Shown here: in pieces, positions 1-10,307 of the stretch
How positions within the stretch are numbered: position 1 is the first letter of the stretch
Layout: every line of letters begins with the position of its first letter
From: Calamus simplicifolius
Lineage: Eukaryota; Streptophyta; Magnoliopsida; Arecales; Arecaceae
Direction of reading: 5' to 3'
Assembly (NCBI GenBank): GCA_900491605.1
Contig: UESW01004831.1
Coordinates: 340,425-404,424, forward strand
Length of the DNA stretch: 64,000 nt
Notes under the pieces: generated by a model
Database searches by the model: none
Seen by the model: the letters and a program-made list of their open reading frames with translations, nothing else
Told to the model about the DNA's origin: nothing
Made by a program: the position numbers and the translations under genes

Positions 1-3000
1 AATATGAAAAATGGTGATGAATGCATCGGGTACTGAATTCAATCAGAATACATTTATGGAAGAACCAAATCCAGATGCGCAGCAATTTTACGATATGTTG
101 CGTGCTGCAAATCAAGAATTGTATCCTGGTTGTAAGGGTCATTCCCAGTTTCTACAGCTGCTCGAATGTTGAATATTAAGGTAGAACATCGATTATCAGA
201 AAAGGCGTTCAATTCTATAGCTGGGTTAATCAAAGAAATTTTGCCAAATGACAATGTTGCAGCAGACAGTTTTTACGCAACAAAGAAGTTGTTGCGTGGG
301 CTTGGGCTCCGAGTAAATAAGATCGATTGTTGCTTGAACAATTGTATGATATTTTGGGGTGAAGACTCAGAGCTGAGATGGTATAAGATTTGTGGGCAAT
401 CGAGGTACAAAAATAGCGAAGGAGAAGCCAGTACAAGTAGGAGAAAAAGTGTGCCTTACAAGAGGATGCATTACTTTCTCTTACCCCATGCCTGCAGAGA
501 TTATACAGATCTGAGGCAACAGCTGCTGATATGAGATGGTATGCCGAACATGAATCTAAAGAGGATGAAATGCGGCATCCATCAGATTCAAAGGCTTAGA
601 AGCATTTCAATGAAAATCATCCTGATTTCGCTGAAGATATAAGGAATGTGAGATTAGGTCTTTGTACCGATGGCTTCCAACCATTTGGTCAAGCGGGGCA
701 ACAGTATTCATGTTGGCCTGTGATACTGACTGTATATAACCTTCCTCCGTAGAAGTACATGAAAGATACTGCAATGTTTTTAACTGTTTTGGTTCCAGGA
801 CCATCAAATCCAAAGGAAAAGATTGATGTCTTTCTGCAACCGTTGGTGGCCGAATTGAAAATGTTGTGGGAAACAGGAGTCATAGCCTACAACATTTCTA
901 TAAAACATAATTTCATCATGAGAGCTGCTTTGATGTGGACAATAAGTGATTTCCCGGCATATGCAATGTTGTCTGGTTGGAGCACTGCTGGACGTCTGGC
1001 ATGCCCTCATTGCATGTATGATTCGGATGCATTTACATTGCAGAAGAGTGGTAAGCAGTCATGGTTTGATAACCATAGGAAGTTCTTGCCCCCAAATCAT
1101 CCTTACAGGCGTAACTTGATCGCCTTCCGGAAGAACAAAGCAGTCACAAAATTCGCCGAATCGGTAAGGTCCGGCACGGATATATTTGATACTATAGAGC
1201 ATTTGGGGTTGATGTTTGCATGGGAACCGGATGCAGATAGAATAAATGGCCGTATATGTAAAGAACATAACTGGAAGAAGCGAAGTATATTTTGGGATTT
1301 GCTTATTGGAGCACAAATCTCATCCGGCACAACTTGGATGTTATGCATATCGAGAAAAATTTCTTTGATAACATATTTAACACGGTGCTAAACATCCCGG
1401 GAAAAACAAAAGATACTGCAAAGTCAAGAGAAGAACTTAATCAGTACTGCAGAAGAGGTGATTTGAGAAGGAGTGCCGATGGGACCTATCCTAAAGCATG
1501 TTACACTCTTGACAGAAATTCACGAGAAGTTTTATGTAACTGGCTTAGAGGGTTAAAATTTTTAGATGGTTATGCCTCAAATATCGGTAGGTGTGTGGAC
1601 ATGCATAAGCTCAAGTTGTTCGGCATGAAGAGTCATGACTGCCATGTTTTCATGCAACGGTTATTACCTGTAGCTTTTCGTGAGTTGCTTCCGCAACATG
1701 TCTGGAAGGCAATTACGGAGCTCAGCTTGTTCTTCAAGGAGTTATCTGCCGCAGTCATTACTTCTGCATCCATGGCAAGGCTTGAGGAGGAAATTCCAAT
1801 TATTTTATGCAAGCTAGAGCAAATATTTCCTCCCAATTTTTTTGACTCAATGGAGCATTTACCGGTTCACTTGCCATACGAAGCGAGCATAGCTGGTCCC
1901 GTGCAGTATCGCTGGATGTATCCTTTCGAGAGGTAAATATATACATCATTAAGATATGTTGACATTTCAAATATTATTTCATTGCAAGAAAATTGGTTAA
2001 TTTTTTGTTTCAACTTTATATATAGGTATCTTAAGAAGTTAAAAAATAATGTGCGTAATAAGGCAAGGGTTGAAGGTTCTATATGCAATGCACACTTGGT
2101 CGAAGAAGTTTCAGCTTTTGCCTCGCATTACTTTGAGGGTCATGTCCACACGAGGAGCCAAAATCTTGGTTGTAACGATGACGTATGTGTGGACGAAGGA
2201 GAACCTAATGACGGTAGAATATCAATTTTTAAAGGTATCGGCCGTTCATTTGGTGGGCAGAAGTCAAGAAATCTTAGCAATATGGAGTATAATGCAGCAC
2301 ATTATTACATCCTAATGAACTGTAGAGAAGTCGATCCATATATTGAGTAAGTGTATACTTCAATGCTTAATTGGAAATTTTAATTTAAATTACAATATAC
2401 CATAATATTTAATTACTAACATCAGTTTTCATCCTTTTCATCCCATAAGGATGTTTTGTGATAGACAACGACAGATGAATCCCGACATCAGTCAAGTTGC
2501 AATTGGGTAGAAATTAGAAACGGAGTTTGCTTACTGGTTTTATGAATTTGTGAGTAGTATCACTCGATCAATTTCAATAATGGCTTTCATTTGTGTAAGA
2601 ATTGGATGTGAATAGCTTATTAATTTATAGGTAAACGGTCCATGGTCCACAACCGACAATATTTTCATTAAATGTTTATCACAATGGACATTGAAGACCG
2701 TAACAACCTCTACTGGCTATTTTGTAAATGGGTATAAATTTTAGATTGAACGATTAGCAGCTTCAAGAGGCACGCAGAACTGGGGCGTGTGTGTTAAAGG
2801 AGAAGTGTTGGAGCAAATATGCAGGATTATTATGGAAAGTTAGTAGAGGTGGTTGAAGTTGAATATCCCGGTTGGCCTATGAAACGAACCGTATTGTTTC
2901 GTTGTGATTGGTTCGATTCGATAGTTCCTGTGGGCAAAAGGGTTCATAACGACTACAATTTGGTTGAAGTGAACCATCGACGAAGATTGCAGAAATATGA

Positions 3001-3364
3001 CCCATTCATCCTTGCATCCCAAGCTCAGCAAGTCTTTTACTGCGGATATCCAAGTTTGCGCAACGATAAGCGAGATTGGTGGGCCGTTTCTAAAATCGTC
3101 CCACGTTCAACAATCGTATTAGAGGAGAGTTCATTAAGTCAATCAGCCGAGTGCCCTGCATTTCAAGAGGATGAGATGGAAATGTATGCAATTGAGGACG
3201 ACACAGGGGCTCCTGAAACATCACTTAGAGATCCAAATAGTGATGTCCAAGAAATTGCGGATGCAAATGTTCGGTTTCCTTCCGATGATAATGAAACTGA
3301 ATCGCAGTTCGATACGGCATCGGATGTTGAACCAATATTTCACGAAACAAATGACACCGATTAA
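1..3364 (+). pseudogene. CACTA TNP2-type transposase, decayed
   Basis: TNP2 cuts and joins the ends of CACTA elements. Conserved TNP2 blocks are readable: residues such as LNIKVEHRLSEKAF near 166, MIFWGEDSELRWYKICG near 345, VPGPSNPKEKIDVFLQPL near 790, and LDVMHIEKNFFDNIFNTV near 1330. A DUF4218-like region covers 1292-1932. An intron fits 1933-2025 (GT...AG) and joins PFER to YLKKL. A second donor lies at 2347. The DUF4216-like C-terminal exon, 2819-3364, is open (CDWFDSIVPVGKRV, FILASQAQQVFY) and ends in an acidic tail. Damage: frameshifts near 150, 500 and 1295, and TAG stops near 598 and 751 at positions where the family has Trp. The gene begins left of the window. Confidence 0.9.
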
Positions 3365-3467
3365 ACATAGAGGTTTTTTAAAATTTAACTTTTTTAAAAA
3401 GTGTTAATTTTTTACATAGTCAATCATTAATCGTAATTTAATTGTATGAATCTTTAGTATTTTTAGT

Positions 3468-4900
3468 ATGACGGGCAGAGGTAGATCTACCGACGACAGA
3501 CGGAGTGAGCAGGAACGTAGCCCTGCTGCATCAGATTATATGAGCATCGAAGATGAAGAGTTCGGATCTCCAGCAGTCGCACAGCCTTCGATCTCTCCAG
3601 CAGTATTACCATCCAGCCGATCGGCACATACCTCTGAGAGTTCTTCCACCATCGGCCGCACCATACTTCGACTTGATGCTCAGGGGCTGTAAGTATATAC
3701 TAATTAAAATATATGTTTATATTTTTAAGTCAATTACTTATAAACATGCATTTTTTTAACAGATTTATTGAGCAGCATCATGTATCCAGCCATATCAGCG
3801 CCGTATTTCAGAGGCGTGCAGATCCTAGTGGCTACGATTGGCGCCACGTATCTCCAGCCACGAGGGAGTTTTATTTTTCTGAGTTTCAGGTAAACTTATT
3901 AAATACAATTTATCACTGATATAAAATTTCTTAATCTTAATAAATTCAGAAACTAACTGTTTATTTTAATGCAGAAAAAGTATACATGGGATCCTTCCAG
4001 CCATGATGCTATTAGGGCAGCATGAGAGGCTCTGATGGGACGCCGATACTCCGACATGCTTCATCGTTGGAGGTCATCGGGTCAGCATCCTGCGCACGTA
4101 CCAGAGGGTATTTGGCACGAGTGGTAGCAGGCCTGGCAGTCTGATGGCTGGTGCAGGAGGTCCGCATCAGCCAGCATGAACCGCCGATCTAAGAAGGGCG
4201 GTCCTGGCACGGGTCTCTCCCGCCATACTTCGGGCTCCATTTCGATTCAGGAGCACAGACGGCGTATGGTAAGAAAGCATAAATATTTTAATTACTATTT
4301 TAGTTATTTATAAATATTTGTATTAATATCATTTTTTTAATGTTATAGTCTGAGCAGGAGGGCGGAAATCCTGGTGAGTTTCGTCTATTCAGGGCGACAC
4401 ACACCAGGAGGGACGGTTCCTGGGTCGACACGCGATCACGGGAGGTTGCGGTAAGAAATTAGATTTATGTAGTATCTGTTTAATTTCTAAAATTTTATTT
4501 CAAAAAATTTATTAACTCATTTATTGTTGATTTCATAATTTAAAGACACGAGTCGAGGAGCTTCGCTCCCAGGCATCGCAGGTCGACTCTACTGATGGGG
4601 AGACGCCCATCGAACTCTCAGCAGAGGAGAGTCGGTGTGTATTTTTGGAGGCTGTTGGTGCCCAGCCACGAGACCGCAGGGTCTATGGTCTGGGCACTAG
4701 AGCTTCTACATATTTTCCCCATCAGGCCTCCAGCTCGCGAGTTTCTGGTGATCTTCCCCCCAAGCGTTTAGACGACCTTCGAAGATCTATTGCAGAGGAG
4801 TTCGGCAGGAGGTCGAGCAGGATTTCGAGGATCGTATGAGAGGCCGGGATCAGGAGATTGCAGACATGCGAGATGAGATGCATTATTTGTGGATATAGTT
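3468..4900 (+). pseudogene. CACTA second gene (TNPA/Transposase_24-like), multi-exon, decayed
   Basis: This is the second gene of the CACTA element, likely the accessory DNA-binding protein family of plant En/Spm elements (Transposase_24-like). Exons bounded by GT-AG fit 3468-3688, 3763-3889, 3975-4268, 4349-4450 and 4546 onward. Recognisable blocks are YTWDPSSHDAIRAA, PAHVPEGIWHEW, GPGTGLSRHTSGSIS and EHRRRM, then FLEAVGAQPRDRRVYGLG near 4650. The C-terminal end is a charged helix (DFEDRMRGRDQEIADMRDEM) reached only after a frameshift near 4812. In-frame stops near 4022 (TGA, expected Trp) and 4125 (TAG) break it. The family name rests on pattern memory; a domain search would settle it. Confidence 0.75.
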
Positions 4901-4953
4901 AGCCGCTTATCGCAGAGTCTCCAGCCTCCACGTGATCGCTCAGATTCTTGATG

Positions 4954-4974
4954 TATTTTTTTTTTTTTTTTTTT
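4954..4974 (+). repeat. poly(T) tract downstream of the CACTA second gene
   Basis: A run of about 21 T lies just after the second CACTA gene. It is followed by AT-rich sequence up to the subterminal array at 5150. No gene is seen in 4901-5150. Confidence 0.8.
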
Positions 4975-5149
4975 ATGTTGTACATGAAAACTTCAAAATT
5001 TTAATATATGAATTATTTTTGGAAATTGAATGATTATTGTTTGGATCAATATGAGTGAAGAATGTTTCGATCAATATTTAAATGTAACGAAATTGTATTA
5101 ACCATTTTAATTTTTAAATTTTAATTTTTTTTTAAAAAAAAATATTTAT

Positions 5150-5710
5150 TTAGCGACGCATTAGCGACTGCATTGCATTGCTAATATTTTTAAATATTAT
5201 TATTAAATATTGCAACGCAATGACCTAGCGTCGCAATAATTTAAAAAAAAATTAATAGCGATGCATTAGCGACTCAAATTGAGTCGCTATTATATCTAAA
5301 ATATTTTTAATAAATGTTGCGACGCAATGACCTTGCATCGCAATATTTTAAAAATTTTTTTATTTGCGACGCTTTAGCGACGCAAATTACGTCGCTATTA
5401 TATCATAAATATTATTATTAAATATTACAACACAACAAAATGCATCGCAATATTGCGACGCAATTGAGTGCGTCGTAATATTTAATAATAATTTTAAATA
5501 TTATAATTTAATTTTTAATTTAGCGATGCATATAGATGCGTCGCAATATTGCGACGCAATGTTGCATCGCAGAGAGTCGCAATATTGCGACGCAATTGCG
5601 ACAAATGGATATTACGACGGACATCTGAGCGATGCCGTCATTGCGTCGCTATTGCGTCGCAATAGCATGTTTAGCGATGCAATTGCGACGCATTTGAGCG
5701 TCACAATATT
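5150..5710. repeat. CACTA subterminal repeat array (GCGACGCA motif)
   Basis: The 8-base motif GCGACGCA and close variants (GCGATGCA, GCGTCGC) recur in both orientations about every 20-60 bases, separated by AT-rich spacers. Local dyads are frequent, for example ATATTGCGACGCAAT-type blocks near 5450-5600. Subterminal motif clusters are known binding sites of the accessory protein in En/Spm elements. The placement, directly inside the terminal repeat, supports that role by analogy. Confidence 0.85.
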
Positions 5711-5727
5711 TTTTTTTTCTTGTAGTG
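5708..5727 (-). repeat. CACTA 3' terminal inverted repeat
   Basis: Read from 5727 on the minus strand the sequence is CACTACAAGAAAAAA followed by more A residues. That is the standard plant CACTA terminus. It marks the exact junction with the gypsy gag sequence. Confidence 0.93.
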
Positions 5728-7193
5728 CGAGTTCCTCGATAGCCTTCTTCATAAGGCGACAGTCTTCGGTGTCGTGGTCATAGTCCCTGTGGTATCGGCA
5801 ATATAGGTCTTTACTGCGGGGAACTCCTAGCCTCATGGGAGGTGGACGCCGGAGGTAGGGCTCTTCCTCAATTTCCAACAGAATGTGGAAAATCGGGGCA
5901 AATAATGGAGTGAAGTGTTCCTTGGAAACCAAAGTCTGAGGCCGGTGGTCTGATCAATGAGGCGGTTCTGGCTTCCTAGACCGCACCCCAGTGGGTTCCG
6001 AAGGTGCCAGCTTCTTACTGGATCCTTTGTCAACCTCCCTCCTGGAGAAGTCTGCTTCATCGGCGCGAATGTACTTCTGCGCCCGGCTCAACAATTCAGC
6101 ATAAGAACTGGGAGGCTTTTTATCCAGGGAGTATGCGAATCTGGAAGGATGGAGTTCCCGCTTCAGCGCCAGAGTGGCCACGGAATCTTCCAGATTGTAG
6201 ACCTCGAGTGCAGCCTCCTTGAATCGAGCCACAAAGTCCTTCAGGGTTTCACCGTTCCTCTGTTGGACAGCGAACAGACTATCGGCCACCCAGAGAATCT
6301 TTTGGCATGCATCGAAGTGGGCCAAGAAAGATCACTCGAGTTGCCTGAAGGAGTTGATACTTCATGGTGACAAAAGAAAGTACCATGCATGTGTGGCCTT
6401 CCGAAGTGTAGCCGGGAAGGCGACACAAAGAAGAGAATTCGTCGCCCTCTGGACTTGCATGAGGACCTTTAGCTTTTCCGGTGGTCCAGGGGGTCTGCAG
6501 TACCATCATACGGGTCCAGCTGGGGTAGACGAAACCAGGGCAGAATTGGCTCCTCCATGATATGGTGCGAAAGCGGAGAGCGGTGGTCATAGTCCGTCCT
6601 GTGGGGGTTGGTGATTCTGCAGCTAAGCTCCTCCAACCGCTGATGGTATTCGTCCAACCGTTGCTCGGCCCGGCGAGCGGTCTTCCTGTTGGTGTCTTCC
6701 TTTGAAGATTCGGAAGATGAGCAGGGAGACGGCTGTCGGTGCAAGGAATGCACCTACTTAGGCTCCTTCTCACCACACCGTCTGGGAAGGCGATCAGAAT
6801 GATGGTAAGGAGACCATCGCCGCTTGGAGGCTTCCCGGAGACGAGACTTCGGGGACATGCCGTGGGAGGCCTCCGGAGGAGTCCTACCGCGATGAAGGTT
6901 GGAGGCCTCCGGAGGGGTCCTGCCATGACGAGACTGGCTAGCTCCATGACCCTCCATATGAGGCAAAAGTGTTGAGGCGGTAATGGTGTGGCGGCAGAGT
7001 ACTACTCCTGTAGTCCCTGCACCACTGCCATCAGGTCCTGAACCTGCTGGGTCAAAGCATCGAGTCGATCAGCTGGGTTAAACTACGACTGTACGGGAGG
7101 CGGAATAGGGAGGTTGGCCTCCGACTGCTCAGCCCGCGGAAGGCATCCCCCGGCTTGGCTGGTGGAAGCCTCTTGCGCTCGTATAATCGCCAT
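5728..7193 (-). pseudogene. Ty3/gypsy gag fragment, interrupted by the CACTA element
   Basis: Gag forms the particle core of LTR retrotransposons. On the minus strand a likely start at 7193 (MAIIRAQEAS) is followed by a predicted helix (LDALTQQVQDLMAVVQGL), the Retrotrans_gag core around 6325-5954 (LKDFVARFKEAALEVYNLED) and a nucleocapsid-like motif CRYHRDYDHDTEDC near 5800. The same organisation and motif style appear in gag of the element at 19353-32929, so the two are relatives. Stops near 7086 and 6997 and several frame changes show decay. Its C-terminal end and pol should continue beyond the 5' end of the CACTA element, outside this window. Confidence 0.85.
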
Positions 7194-7249
7194 CTTCTTC
7201 CTTGAAGAGGTGGTGGGGTCGCGGATACGTGAAAATGAACGTCTACGTG

Positions 7250-7269
7250 CCCCTTCCTGGCGCGCTAAT
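7250..7269 (-). other. Primer-binding site of the gypsy element
   Basis: The minus strand next to the LTR reads TTAGCGCGCCAGGAAGGGG. It matches, with few changes, the site at the same position in the 19-33 kb element (TTGGCGCTAGAGGAAGGG). The tRNA that primes it was not identified. Confidence 0.55.
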
Positions 7270-7480
7270 CTGTTGCTGCCAGATCACTTCTCAAGAACAC
7301 AGGTAGAAAAAGGGCTTCACAGATTTCCAAGGGGATGCCTCCTTCAGCCGGAAACCTACAAGAAAGTTTCGGATCGGTAGTTCCGTTGGGGATCCTTCGA
7401 TGCTCAAGTCAGCGATTTGGAAAACAAGGATTTGAGTCAGAGTTCAAATTGAGTCCCCTCCCTCATTGTGAGTTGGGGTT

Positions 7481-7490
7481 CTTATATACC
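7481..7490 (-). promoter_or_regulatory. TATA box of the LTR promoter
   Basis: GGTATATAAG on the minus strand, about 290 bases upstream of the gag start and inside the LTR, fits the retrotransposon promoter. Confidence 0.55.
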
Positions 7491-7737
7491 TATTCGGAAA
7501 TCCCTCTTACCCTTTATCGATAATGGTCGAATCTTATCTTCCATTGAGATCGGCTCCATGAACGGCAGATGGGTACACAATTATTGAATGCGTACCGTAA
7601 TATCGGCAACCGCACACAGTATCTGTAACTGCCCGTGATCCTAATAATAAGTTGGTGAGGTGGCTATGCTGCAGTTCCTGAGGTGTTTCAAATTGCTCTG
7701 CTCAATGTTCGGAGCTGGTTTCATGATTGGAACTATG

Positions 7738-7860
7738 GACGACGACATGCAAGGCGAGACCCAAACCGAGGCAGAGACCGAAGTCAAGTCCGAAGCCGAG
7801 ATCGAGGCTGAGGCCAGGGCCGAGGCCGAGCTCGAAACCGAGGTTGAGGCCGAGATCAGC
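7738..7860. repeat. Imperfect GAGGCCGAG hexamer/nonamer tract in the LTR
   Basis: About 120 bases of degenerate GAGGCCGAG/GAAGCCGAG units. The plus-strand translation is Glu/Ala-rich, but it lies in an LTR and is not a gene. It is the counterpart of the 24-base array in the other element's LTRs. Confidence 0.7.
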
Positions 7861-7905
7861 TGAAATCATTACTTTGCTCAAAAATCATGCGATTGTTACC
7901 ATACC

Positions 7906-9290
7906 GCCTGGTTGTGTGATTAGCCACATCACTTATCACGCTTGCTTTCTGTCTGTCATTATAAGAGCTCTAACTGAGTGTAAAAATTTTCCTTACTGAA
8001 TATATCATCATCTTCATTTTCAGTTCATCGTTCCATTGATGCATGAAGTCCTTGACACCAAGGTCTATCGCTTATTTAAGGTGCATCTGGTGCGGTGGCA
8101 TGGATAGAATCCGATCCAATATTATTTCACGTTTGAAAAAGTGATGATTGATTCAAATAACGTAGGCACCGACGGTTCCCCTGTTTCCATATAGTGTATT
8201 TATTGCCTTGTCACCTGTTCTGTGACTTGTTTAATATAATACAACTGATAGTTATATTAGGAAATAATTAATTGTGATCGTAATATGAATATAATAGTTT
8301 CGCTCGAACCAGGCGTTGTTTATGAACTAGCAGAGAATTTTTTTTTCTTTTCTTTTCTTTTTTTTTAAAAAAAATAGGGTTCGCTGGACAATGGGAGGCA
8401 GCTTTTGCTCCTATTATATATATATATATATATATATAACAATCATCATGAAAAAGATATAGATAATAGCTAATCGCTGCTGTTTGTTAAATAACCATTA
8501 TGTATGTTAAATATTAATACAGAAATACCGATAATATCGTGCAACCACCGAAAATTAAACGAAATCTCACCATAGATAAAGACATCATCAGAAAGAATTT
8601 TAGGCAAAGCACTAGCAAGCTGTAAGCACGAGTTTAAGTTTCTATAGAATGCATGAAGCTGGAAAATGCATTCAGATTTAGATCCATTTCTCAGCTGGAT
8701 GACGAGGTTATCTGCAACCTTCAGGATGCCTCTCACAAAATCATGAAGCAAACAAGCTGTCTCGCCATGAAATATGGAAGCTACATGAACTTGGCATTTA
8801 AATACTTGCACACACACATATATACCACATAGATAGGCACTGCATGCATCATATAAAATTATGTGGAAACATCACATACAAAAGATTATACTCAAGTTAC
8901 CTGTACTGGCAGTAGCAACTCCTTTTCTCTCCAAGACTAGATGTCCAACCAAGAGATAAGCTGTTGGACACCCCAATTTTGCACTCTTTTGTAAACCAAA
9001 GCTTATATTTAGAATTGATTCTCCAAACAGTAATATGTAGAATTCTGCTCAGCACAAAATGTAGAAGAGAAATGCTTAAAAATGTTGATTTCCTTAGATT
9101 TCAGATTATCACATTTACATGTAAACAACTTAAGACCAGATCAGACACTCGAACCTATTTATAGTAATATCAAAACACTGAACTGTGGCCACGGAACACG
9201 ATCAGGCACCGTCGTGACTTAGTTGAGCCCACACGCAGGCCGCCGGCGTGAAGCTGGTGAAGCACAACCCTGGAGATTCATATGCAAGAA
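7906..9290. other. Intergenic region between the gypsy fragment and the ELF3 stop codon
   Basis: The 3' flank of ELF3, including its untranslated region nearest 9290. It contains a TA microsatellite at 8410-8438 and a poly(T) stretch near 8340-8367. A possible minus-strand exon lies at 8577-8817. No further feature was recognised. Confidence 0.6.
8577..8817 (-). other. Possible exon of an unknown gene
   Basis: The minus strand is open from 8817 and reaches a good donor (TATG|GTGAGA) near 8571. The predicted peptide (HDFVRGILKVADNLVIQL, then FQLHAFYRNLNSCLQLAS) looks protein-like but was not recognised. It could also be 3' untranslated sequence of ELF3 or a decayed fragment. Transcript evidence would decide. 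Confidence 0.2.
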
Positions 9291-10307
9291 TTACAGATCA
9301 TGTTGTTGTCTCTCTTTCTGAATGGACCTGAAAATCCGTGCCACAGACTCTGTTGCAGATCTGGCGTTGTGAGGCACAACCTTAATCACACGAGTCTGAT
9401 TTTCCCTGCCAGTAGATGGGGAAGGTTGAGTTGGATTGTCTTTTGCAGTTGGAGCCATAGGAAAGAGGAGCAATGCATCTCTTCCTTCTTGTGCTTTCTC
9501 ACAAGGACTGCTTGCTGTACTCCCTTGCAACTCACCGTCTTTTGATGCCTGAAACCTCCCAGAACAGCCAGAAAATGCTTTGCTCTTCGGATGTAACATG
9601 TTACATGAGCTCCGTGAGTGCCGGTCCATTTGTGCATTAGGCTGTGAGCCAGGCAATGGGTTTACTTGTTCGACTCCCGAGGATGAGACAACCGGCTTCA
9701 TAACAGGAAAGCCATAAGGAGTTGGAAAGTAGTTTGGAGCGATAGCAGGAGCTCCAGAGAGAACACCCATATTTTGTGGCTGATAAGATGCTGAAACTCC
9801 ATAGGCTGGGTTCATGAAATCTCCAGCTACCGGTGGTAGACTCAAAGGTGTGCAGCTTCCATAAATTGGGGCCATGAAACCACCAGTTGGAGGGCAAGGT
9901 CCAGTATAAGGCTTATAAACAAGTCCTTCTGAAGGTGACATAACAGGGACCAACCATTGGTTTGCAGGCGGCTGGAAACACCAAGCACTTTGTTTATTCT
10001 CAGTCGCCATGGACATGGTTAGGGGTGTCCTAGAGCATGGTCCGTTTCTTGAAACCTGATCACGAGGACCTTGGTTAACCCCGTCTTCCTCGGAAGGACG
10101 AGGTGGAGCTCCCGCAGGGTGCTCTGGTAGAGACTCTGCATTTTGGTTCGGCTTCTGGGAACAAATTTTGAGTTTAACAGCCTGTGGTTGAGATTTTGTG
10201 TTCCCTTCAAGTGGCAGATTCTTGCCTGGTACTTCCACTGAGGATTTGCTGAAATAAAGATTGCCTTCAAGAAGAAGATTCGGTGATGCTGCAATCAACT
10301 TTTGAAC
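9291..10307 (-). CDS. ELF3: ELF3 coding exon 4
   Basis: The last exon, 338 codons plus stop, is open throughout. It starts VQKLIAASPNLLLEG after acceptor AAACAG. A Pro/Gly/Asn/Tyr-rich middle (APIYGSCTPLSLPP, NYFPTPYGFP) resembles the disordered, prion-like segment of ELF3. The long poly-Gln tract known in some Arabidopsis alleles is absent. The C-terminus carries TRVIKVVPHNARSATESV, the family hallmark, and the stop is TAA at 9291-9293. Confidence 0.93.
   Translation of the reverse strand, partial: VQKLIAASPNLLLEGNLYFSKSSVEVPGKNLPLEGNTKSQPQAVKLKICSQKPNQNAESLPEHPAGAPPRPSEEDGVNQGPRDQVSRNGPCSRTPLTMSMATENKQSAWCFQPPANQWLVPVMSPSEGLVYKPYTGPCPPTGGFMAPIYGSCTPLSLPPVAGDFMNPAYGVSASYQPQNMGVLSGAPAIAPNYFPTPYGFPVMKPVVSSSGVEQVNPLPGSQPNAQMDRHSRSSCNMLHPKSKAFSGCSGRFQASKDGELQGSTASSPCEKAQEGRDALLLFPMAPTAKDNPTQPSPSTGRENQTRVIKVVPHNARSATESVARIFRSIQKERQQHDL

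Larger units (their letters stand above)
1..5727 (+). mobile_element. CACTA (En/Spm) DNA transposon, 3' portion, 5' end outside the window
   Basis: The element holds, in order, a TNP2-like transposase with DUF4218-like and DUF4216-like regions, a second spliced gene, an array of subterminal repeats and a terminal inverted repeat whose outer end reads CACTACAAGAAAAAA on the minus strand (outermost base 5727). This is the usual order of plant CACTA elements. The 5' terminus and the matching target duplication lie left of position 1, so they cannot be checked. The flank just after 5727 is gypsy gag sequence, so this is a nested insertion. Both genes are broken, so the copy is probably non-autonomous. 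Confidence 0.93.
7271..7905 (-). repeat. LTR (5' LTR in element orientation) of the interrupted gypsy element; far end uncertain
   Basis: The LTR begins TGTTGCTGCC directly after the primer site, as TGTTGCCGCC does in the 19-33 kb element. It carries a minus-strand TATA box and a GAGGCCGAG-rich segment in the same order as that element. The outer end is not clear: no CAACA terminus is visible, so the right boundary is approximate. Confidence 0.55.

Noticed and set aside
5957..6560. Plus-strand frames opposite the gypsy gag fragment
   Set aside because: Shadow frames of gag, which is clearly on the minus strand by its motifs.
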